Shown one piece after another: positions 58,344-64,000 of a stretch of 64,000 bases of DNA. Each line of letters begins with the position of its first letter. The stretch's first letter is position 1. Both the position numbers and the translations under genes were made by a program. This DNA comes from Paraburkholderia elongata (GTDB lineage Bacteria; Pseudomonadota; Gammaproteobacteria; Burkholderiales; Burkholderiaceae), in contig NZ_WOEZ01000036.1 of assembly GCF_013177735.1 (NCBI RefSeq), positions 1 through 64,000 on the forward strand. The letters are read 5' to 3'. The notes under the pieces are model-generated. The model was given only the letters and a program-made list of their open reading frames with translations, was not told the origin of the DNA and did no database searches.

Positions 58344-59126
58344 TCAGCTCATCCAGTTCCCGCCGTCGACGTTCAGGGTTTGCGCGGTGATGTAATCGGC
58401 ATCCGCCGACGCGAGAAACAGGGCAGCGCCGGTCAGATCGTCCGGCACACCCATCCGGCCGAGCGGCACCGCTTCACCGACCAGGCGCTTCTTCTCGCCG
58501 AGCGGCCGGTTTTCATAGCGGGCGAAGAGCGCGTCGACCTCGTTCCACATCGGGGTATCGACGACGCCCGGCGCGATGCCGTTCACGTTGATCTTGTGCG
58601 GCGCGAGGGCAAGCGCTGCGGATTGCGTATAGCTGAGTACGGCGGCTTTGGTTGCGCAGTAGTGCGACACCAGCGCCTCGCCGCGCCGCCCGGCTTGCGA
58701 CGACATATTGATGATCTTGCCGCCGCGGCCCTGCTCGACCATTTTCCGGGCGACGGTTTGCATCAGGAAGAACATGCCCTTCACGTTGACCGCGAAGAGG
58801 CGGTCGAACACGTCCCAGGATTCATCGAGGATCGGGCGCATATCGAAGAGCGCCGCGTTGTTGAACAGGATATCGACCTGGCCGAAGCGCCCCAGCGTGC
58901 TCGCGAGAATGCGTTCGATGTCTTCGCGGCGCGTCACGTCGGCGCTAACCGTCAGCACGCGGTCGCCGTATGCGGCGACGAGCGCGTCGCCGAAACTGTC
59001 CGCCGGCTTAACGTCGACCAGCACGCAACGCGCGCCTTCGTCCAGATAGCGCCGGGCCACGGCTTCACCGATTCCGCTTGCCGCACCCGTCAGAATGGCC
59101 ACCTTGTCTTGCAATCGTGCCGCCAC
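58344..59126 (-). CDS. SDR-family polyol (sorbitol/iditol) dehydrogenase
   Basis: A 260-aa short-chain dehydrogenase with TGAASGIGEAVAR, NNAALFDMR, Ser-Tyr-Lys (SSQAG, YCATKAA) and the end NVDGGNWMS. It resembles SmoS-type sorbitol dehydrogenases that make fructose from sorbitol and act on other polyols. The start is GTG 59126 with GGAG nine bases upstream; the open frame runs on to 59351, but its extra residues are not family-like. It lies upstream of the binding protein on the same strand, 121 bp apart. Confidence 0.87.
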   Translation of the reverse strand: MAARLQDKVAILTGAASGIGEAVARRYLDEGARCVLVDVKPADSFGDALVAAYGDRVLTVSADVTRREDIERILASTLGRFGQVDILFNNAALFDMRPILDESWDVFDRLFAVNVKGMFFLMQTVARKMVEQGRGGKIINMSSQAGRRGEALVSHYCATKAAVLSYTQSAALALAPHKINVNGIAPGVVDTPMWNEVDALFARYENRPLGEKKRLVGEAVPLGRMGVPDDLTGAALFLASADADYITAQTLNVDGGNWMS

Positions 59127-59537
59127 TGCTTGTCTCCGGTTCGTTTCGCTTCTTGAGGCGCGGTGAGCGAACGCTCGTTGCGCGAACAATTGCTCTGTTT
59201 GTGATCGAATGATCGGATACGGACCGGGCCATGTCAAGGCGCTCGACCAGATTTCGATGGTGCAGCGCGGCAGGACCGCCCCGCACCCTCTCCCTGCCCC
59301 GATCGGCACTAATACGAGAAATCGAAGACGGCCGTTCTGCTTTCTGCTCAAGCCTCTGACAAAAATTCGAGATACGTTATATCATTTCGAACTCGCTCGA
59401 CTCTGAGCCGTCGGTATAGGCACAGCCCCGCGCGACGCGGCTCGGCGGCGCGCGCGCCTGAGCGACTGCAAGAACACCGAGGCGCGCCGCGCCTAAGGTT
59501 TGTGTTTCATTCAACTCTCACGCAGCAGGAAACAACC
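59127..59537. other. 411-bp gene-free region between SDR and zinc importer
   Basis: No gene is seen. It contains the divergent promoter region of the zinc importer with the Zur-like site at 59366-59391. Confidence 0.5.
59356..59391 (+). promoter_or_regulatory. Candidate Zur box and promoter of zinc importer
   Basis: TATATCATTTC (59378-59388) matches 10 of 11 bases of the E. coli Zur half-site TATAACATTTC, and the site sits in an imperfect palindrome with TTCGA / TCGAA arms (59366-59391). A possible promoter CTGACA (59356-59361), 16-bp spacer, TATATC (59378-59383) overlaps it. Binding is inferred from similarity and from the downstream genes. Confidence 0.45.
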
Positions 59538-60512
59538 ATGCAGAAATTCGGCTCGATGTTGAACGGGGCGCGTCAGGCGCTGAAGCTGTCGAAGACCGTG
59601 GCCATGGGCGCGGCGGCCGCTGCTGCTGTCACGCTCAGCCATGGCGCGCTTGCCGCGGATGCGAAAATCCCGGTGGTGGCAGCGGAAAATTTTTACGGTG
59701 ACGTCGTGCAGCAGTTGGGCGGCGACCGCGTCGACGTAACCAGCATCCTCAGCAATCCGGATCAGGATCCGCATCTGTTCGAAGCCAGCCCGAAGACGGC
59801 GCGCGCCTTGCAGCATGCGAGCCTTGTGGTCTACAACGGCGCCGACTACGATCCGTGGATGGCGAAACTGCTGGCCGCCTCGAAGAGCGCGAAGCGCACC
59901 ACGATCGTCGCCGCGGATCTCGTCGGCAAGAAGGGCGGCGATAATCCGCACCTCTGGTACGACCCGGCGACCATGCCGAAAGTGGCGCGCGCGGTGAGCG
60001 AGGCGCTCGTCGCAGCTGACCCGGCGCACAAGTCGGCGTACGATGCGAACCTCGCGAAGTTTCTCGATTCGCTGAAACCGATCGACGCCAAAGTCGCCGA
60101 TCTGCATGGCCGCTACGCCGGTGTGCCGGTGACGGCGACCGAGCCAGTGTTCGGCTATATGTCGGACGCGGTCGGCCTCTCGATGCGCAATCTGCGCTTC
60201 CAGATGGCGACGATGAACGACACTGAGGCAAGCGCGGCCGATATCGCCGCATTCGAACGCGATCTGCGCGAAAAGCACGTGCGCGTTCTGATCTATAACA
60301 GCCAGGCAACCGAGGCCCTGACCAAACGCATGTTGAAGCTCGCGCAGCAATCGAAGGTGCCGACCATGAGCGTCACCGAAACCGAACCGGCCGGCAAGAC
60401 CTATCAGACGTGGATGCTGACGCAGCTCGACGCGCTGGGCACGGCATTGGCCGCGGGAGATGCGAGCGCAGCGAATGCGGCGGCAACTACCGCCAAAGGA
60501 AAAACTCAATGA
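59538..60512 (+). CDS. znuA: Zinc/metal ABC solute-binding protein
   Basis: A periplasmic protein of 324 aa, cluster A-I metal-binding family. A signal peptide ends near SHGALA. Metal ligands look like His in DQDPHLFEASP and NPHLWYDP; the third histidine of typical ZnuA is replaced in TEPVFGYMSDAVG, and no histidine-rich loop is present. So the metal (zinc or manganese) is not certain. ATG 59538 has AGGAAA upstream. It overlaps the ATPase start by four bases (ATGA). Confidence 0.85.
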   Translation: MQKFGSMLNGARQALKLSKTVAMGAAAAAAVTLSHGALAADAKIPVVAAENFYGDVVQQLGGDRVDVTSILSNPDQDPHLFEASPKTARALQHASLVVYNGADYDPWMAKLLAASKSAKRTTIVAADLVGKKGGDNPHLWYDPATMPKVARAVSEALVAADPAHKSAYDANLAKFLDSLKPIDAKVADLHGRYAGVPVTATEPVFGYMSDAVGLSMRNLRFQMATMNDTEASAADIAAFERDLREKHVRVLIYNSQATEALTKRMLKLAQQSKVPTMSVTETEPAGKTYQTWMLTQLDALGTALAAGDASAANAAATTAKGKTQ

Positions 60513-61462
60513 ACGAGACTGGCCGCAGCACGCCAGCTAATGCATCAACGAGCGCGTCAAGCAGCGGGCGCGCCAATTCTCCCGTGCTCGAACTCGAGCA
60601 CGTGACGCTCGAACTCGGCGGCCGCACGATTCTGCGCGACACCGGCTTCGTGGTGAACCAGGGCGAATTCATCGGCGTGCTCGGGCCGAACGGCGCGGGC
60701 AAAACCACGCTGATGCGCGCCGTGCTCGGCCTTGTGCCGGCCGCGAGCGGAGCAATCCGCGTGCTGGGGCAGCCGGTCGAGCGCGGCAATGCGTCGATCG
60801 GCTATATGCCGCAGACGCGCAGTGCGCTGGCTGGGCGCCGCGTGCGCGGCCGCGATTTCGTCGCCATGGCTGCCGATGGACACCGCTGGGGCCTGCCCCA
60901 TGCGGACAGCAAGACCCGCGCGGATGTCGAGCGGGTGCTGGATCTGGTGGGCGGCCGCCAGCTCGCCGAGCGGCCGTTGTCGGAACTGTCGGGTGGCGAG
61001 CGTCAGCGTCTGCTGCTCGCGCAGTGCCTGCTCGGCAACCCCAAGCTGCTGCTGCTCGACGAACCGCTGATCAGTCTCGATCCGCATCATCAAAAAAGCG
61101 TGGTTGAACTGGTGCGGCGCGTGCAGCAGGAACTCGGCATTGCCGTGCTGTTTTCGGCGCATGAACTGAATCCGCTTCTGCACGCGCTCGATCGCGTGCT
61201 GTATCTCGGCAGCGGCGTCGCCGCGCTCGGCACCGTCGATGAAGTCATTACGAGGCCGGTGCTGTCGCGCCTCTATGGCTCGCCGATCGACGTGATGCGC
61301 GTGAACGGCCGCATCTTCGTGATGTCGGGCGACGTCGAAGTCGAAAAACACGATCACGAGCACGAACACGACGAAAACGGCGGCCATAACCACTCGCATT
61401 CGCACGACCACGGCCACTCACACCAGCACGACTCACGCGACGGACACACGCACGATGTTTGA
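60509..61462 (+). CDS. znuC: Zinc/metal ABC importer ATPase with His-rich tail
   Basis: A 317-aa ATPase. Walker A is GPNGAGKTT (~residues 62-70), signature LSGGERQRLLLAQ and Walker B LLLLDEPLIS. The C-terminus (~residues 281-317) is extraordinarily rich in histidine, with alternating HDH, HEH and HSH patterns. In most importers a His-rich loop is found in the binding protein. The tail could buffer zinc or sense it in the cytoplasm. It overlaps znuA by four bases and znuB by eight. Confidence 0.9.
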   Translation: MNETGRSTPANASTSASSSGRANSPVLELEHVTLELGGRTILRDTGFVVNQGEFIGVLGPNGAGKTTLMRAVLGLVPAASGAIRVLGQPVERGNASIGYMPQTRSALAGRRVRGRDFVAMAADGHRWGLPHADSKTRADVERVLDLVGGRQLAERPLSELSGGERQRLLLAQCLLGNPKLLLLDEPLISLDPHHQKSVVELVRRVQQELGIAVLFSAHELNPLLHALDRVLYLGSGVAALGTVDEVITRPVLSRLYGSPIDVMRVNGRIFVMSGDVEVEKHDHEHEHDENGGHNHSHSHDHGHSHQHDSRDGHTHDV

Positions 61463-62237
61463 ATACGATTTCATGGTGAACGCGTTCGCAGCGTCGGGGA
61501 TCGTCGCGGTGCTGGCAGGGATAGTCGGATACTTTCTGGTGATGCGCGGACAGACCTTCGCGGGCCACGCGCTCTCGCACGTCGGCTTCACCGGCGCGAC
61601 CGGCGCGGTGCTAATCGGCATCTCGCCGATCTGGGGGATGATCGGCTTCACCCTCGCCGCAGGGGTCGGCATGGGCGCGCTCGGCGAGCGGCTCGCCGGA
61701 CGCGATGTCGCGATCGGCGTGATCCTGTCGCTGTCGCTCGGCTTCGGCTTGCTGTTCCTGCACTTCTTCACCGCGTACGCGACGCAAGTCACCGCGCTGC
61801 TGTTCGGCAACGTACTCGGCGTAAATGCGTCGACGCTCGGTGTGCTGGCAGCGTTGGGCGTCGTCAGTTTGCTGGCGCTCGCGGCGATCATGCGGCCGTT
61901 GCTGTTTGCTTCGTTGCAACCGGAATTGGCCGAGGCCAAGGGCGTGTCGTTGCGCAAGGTGTCGGTGCTGTTTCTGTCGATTGCAGCGCTGGCAGTGGCT
62001 GCGTGCACGCAGATTGTCGGCGTGCTGCTGGTGTTCACGTTGATGGTCGGGCCGGCTGCCGCTGCGCAGAACATGACGACGCGGCTCTCAACCGGTCTTG
62101 TGCTCGCCGCCGTGTTTGCGCTGGTGCAGGCGTGGCTGGGTTTGACGCTGGCGTTCTATACCGATTGGCCGACGAGCTTCTGGATCACCGTGCTGTCGGC
62201 GGTGGTGTATGGCGGAAGTTTGTTGAGGCGGCGTTGA
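61455..62237 (+). CDS. znuB: Zinc/metal ABC importer permease
   Basis: A 260-aa inner-membrane protein with about eight hydrophobic segments, ABC-3 family. HALSHVGFTGATGAVLIG and EAKGVSLRKVSVLFL are family features. It starts inside the ATPase gene's last eight bases, so the three genes are a tightly coupled operon. It ends in a palindrome shared with the convergent fghA. Confidence 0.9.
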   Translation: MFEYDFMVNAFAASGIVAVLAGIVGYFLVMRGQTFAGHALSHVGFTGATGAVLIGISPIWGMIGFTLAAGVGMGALGERLAGRDVAIGVILSLSLGFGLLFLHFFTAYATQVTALLFGNVLGVNASTLGVLAALGVVSLLALAAIMRPLLFASLQPELAEAKGVSLRKVSVLFLSIAALAVAACTQIVGVLLVFTLMVGPAAAAQNMTTRLSTGLVLAAVFALVQAWLGLTLAFYTDWPTSFWITVLSAVVYGGSLLRRR

Positions 62238-62251
62238 AGCTGCGCTTCAAC
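62233..62251. terminator. Palindrome spanning both convergent stop codons
   Basis: GTTGAAGC-TGC-GCTTCAAC, a perfect 8-bp stem with three-base loop. The znuB stop (62235-62237) and the fghA stop (62247-62249) both lie in its arms. Weak T-run only. Confidence 0.45.
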
Positions 62252-63098
62252 CGAACAACACCTTCGCGTGATGCGCGAGATGATCCTCGATGAAAGTCGA
62301 GATGAAGTAATACCCGTGGTCGTAGCCTGCATGACGACGCAACGTCAGCGGCTGTCCCGCGGCCTTGCAGGCAGCTTCGAACACATCCGGGTTCAGCTGC
62401 TCGGCAAGGAACTGATCCGCCAGCCCCTGATCGACCAGAATCCCTTGCGCGAACTTGCGCGATGCGTGGGCGACCAGTTCGCTCGAGTCATACTGCTTCC
62501 ACCCTTCACGGTCCTCGCCCAGATACCCGCTGAACGCCTTCACGCCCCACGGGCACTGTGAAGGCGCGGCGATCGGCGCGAACGCCGACACCGACCGATA
62601 GATCTCCGGGTTGCGCAGCGCCAGCATCAACGCGCCATGACCACCCATCGAATGCCCGAAGATGCCTAGGCGCGCACCGTCCACCGGTAGATTCGCGAGC
62701 ACCGTTTCGCGCAGTTCATCGCGCACATACGAGTACATCCGATAGTGCTTCGCCCACGGCTGCTGCGTCGCGTTGACGTAAAAGCCCGCCCCCACGCCGA
62801 AGTCCCACGCCGCGCTTTCGCCCGGCACGCCCGCACCACGCGGACTGGTGTCCGGCGCGATCAGCGCGATGCCGTGCTGTGCCGCGAAGCGCTGCGCGCC
62901 CGCCTTGACCGGAAAGGTTTCTTCCGTGCTGGTCAGACCCGCGAGATAGAACAGCGCGGGCACATTCGCGTTGGCCTGTAAGGCCTGCGGCGGCAGATAC
63001 ACCGAGAAGCGCATCGGCAGACCGACGGTCTGCGAGTCGTGCCGGTAGATCCGCTGCTCGCCGCCATAGCAGGCATGCGACGACAAGAGTTCAAGCAT
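62247..63098 (-). CDS. fghA: S-formylglutathione hydrolase
   Basis: A serine esterase (283 aa) that releases formate and glutathione from S-formylglutathione, the second step of formaldehyde detoxification. The nucleophile motif GHSMGGHGA lies near residue 150; DQGLADQF and HAGYDHGYYFI supply the other triad residues. The start is taken as ATG 63098: GGAG is seven bases upstream of it but only one base from ATG 63104. It follows frmA on the same strand. Confidence 0.93.
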   Translation of the reverse strand: MLELLSSHACYGGEQRIYRHDSQTVGLPMRFSVYLPPQALQANANVPALFYLAGLTSTEETFPVKAGAQRFAAQHGIALIAPDTSPRGAGVPGESAAWDFGVGAGFYVNATQQPWAKHYRMYSYVRDELRETVLANLPVDGARLGIFGHSMGGHGALMLALRNPEIYRSVSAFAPIAAPSQCPWGVKAFSGYLGEDREGWKQYDSSELVAHASRKFAQGILVDQGLADQFLAEQLNPDVFEAACKAAGQPLTLRRHAGYDHGYYFISTFIEDHLAHHAKVLFG

Positions 63099-63134
63099 CG
63101 ACATGCTCCTTCTGTTTCGCGAAACCGTGCCGCG

Positions 63135-64000
63135 TTAGTACAGCACGACCGAGCGGATCGACTCGCCCTTCTTCATCAGGTCGAAGCCTTCGTTGATGCG
63201 CTCGAGCGGCAGACGGTGCGTGATCAGATCGTCGATATTGATCTTGCCTTCCATGTACCAGTCGACGATTTTCGGCACGTCCGTGCGGCCGCGTGCGCCG
63301 CCAAACGCCGAGCCCTTCCACTCGCGGCCCGTCACCAGCTGGAACGGACGCGTGCTGATCTCTTCGCCCGCCGCCGCCACGCCGATGATGAACGACTGGC
63401 CCCAACCCTTGTGCGTGCACTCCAGCGCCTGACGCATCACCTTGGTGTTGCCGATACATTCGAACGAATAGTCCGCGCCGCCATCGGTGAGTTGCACGAT
63501 GTGATCGACCACATTCTCGACTTCGTTGGGGTTGATGAAGTGGGTCATGCCGAACTTCTTCGCCAGTTCAATGCGGCCCGGGTTGATATCGACACCGATG
63601 ATCTTGTCCGCACCGACCATTTTGGCGCCCTGAATCACGTTCAAGCCGATGCCGCCGAGACCGAACACCACGACGTTCGCGCCCGCCTCGACCTTCGCCG
63701 AATACACGACCGCGCCGACACCGGTTGTCACGCCGCAGCCGATGTAGCAGATCTTGTCGAACGGAGCATCTTCACGCACCTTCGCCACCGCGATTTCCGG
63801 CACGACGATGTAGTTCGAGAACGTGGACGTGCCCATGTAGTGAAACAGCGGCTTGCCATCAAGCGAGAAGCGCGAGGTTGCGTCGGGCATCAGGCCACGG
63901 CCTTGCGTCGAACGGATTGCCTGGCAAAGATTGGTCTTGCGCGACAGACAGAATTTGCACTGACGGCATTCCGGCGTGTAGAGGGGAATGACGTGGTCGC
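63135..64000 (-). CDS. frmA: S-(hydroxymethyl)glutathione dehydrogenase, partial
   Basis: A zinc-dependent class III alcohol dehydrogenase that oxidises the formaldehyde-glutathione adduct. About 288 codons are present; the 5' end lies beyond the window. The structural zinc motif CRQCKFCLSRKTNLC is at the window edge, and ICYIGCGVTTGVGAVVYSAK and GLGGIGLNVIQGAKMVGADK (NAD-binding) follow. It is upstream of fghA, 36 bp apart, so the two form the formaldehyde-detoxification pair. Confidence 0.95.
   Translation of the reverse strand, partial: DHVIPLYTPECRQCKFCLSRKTNLCQAIRSTQGRGLMPDATSRFSLDGKPLFHYMGTSTFSNYIVVPEIAVAKVREDAPFDKICYIGCGVTTGVGAVVYSAKVEAGANVVVFGLGGIGLNVIQGAKMVGADKIIGVDINPGRIELAKKFGMTHFINPNEVENVVDHIVQLTDGGADYSFECIGNTKVMRQALECTHKGWGQSFIIGVAAAGEEISTRPFQLVTGREWKGSAFGGARGRTDVPKIVDWYMEGKINIDDLITHRLPLERINEGFDLMKKGESIRSVVLY

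Overview
The window is a GC-rich stretch of bacterial chromosome. Gene content and order point to a beta-proteobacterium of the Burkholderiaceae, most likely Paraburkholderia or Burkholderia, main chromosome. The indicators are a DUF3579 gene beside argF-argG, lpxK-Trm112-kdsB-adk in a row, a kynR/kynB-kynU-kynA tryptophan-degradation cluster, and glutathione-dependent formaldehyde detoxification. Assignment is by recognition of protein sequences only; no database search was possible.

Layout. 0-10 kb: an MFS exporter, a degenerate EAL-domain protein converging on a SigJ/ECF41-like sigma factor, a second-type ClpP, a NYN/OST-HTH protein, and three envelope or secreted proteins. 10-20 kb: sodB, xseA, the lipid A/Kdo genes lpxK and kdsB with a Trm112-family gene, adk, an SDR dehydrogenase, a SirB1-like gene and murJ. 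20-30 kb: rpsT, DUF3579, argF, argG, murB, yajQ, a block of degenerate ~24-bp repeats, plsY, ybaK, an acyl-CoA synthetase and xerD. 30-43 kb: ogt and queG (an operon with xerD), tsaE-amiC, an EamA transporter, a vapBC toxin-antitoxin pair, pirin, a thioredoxin-TPR protein, tcdA, pdxH, cfa, a DUF72 protein and msrA. 43-47 kb: a flavin reductase and the kynurenine cluster.

47.3-48.5 kb is the one clearly accessory segment. It is more AT-rich than its surroundings. It holds a stretch with several nested or competing stems (possible structured RNA), an unrecognised 161-aa gene directly downstream, and a palindrome that looks like two IS3-family ends joined tail to tail inside a terminator. A small ORF follows on the other strand. 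This is the best candidate here for something undescribed.

48.7-59.1 kb is a polyol-utilisation locus: D-arabinitol/mannitol-type dehydrogenase, xylulokinase and a SorC-type regulator on the + strand, and on the - strand an ABC importer (binding protein, two permeases, ATPase), an embedded HAD phosphatase and an SDR polyol dehydrogenase. The import and oxidation steps feed D-xylulose 5-phosphate or hexose metabolism. 59.5-62.2 kb is a zinc-type ABC importer with a candidate Zur site and a histidine-rich tail on the ATPase rather than on the binding protein. 62.2-64 kb holds fghA and the 3' part of frmA, which runs off the window end.

Most genes are ordinary housekeeping genes. Start codons were reassigned where a ribosome binding site or family alignment from memory supported it. 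No rRNA, tRNA, CRISPR array or intact insertion sequence was seen.
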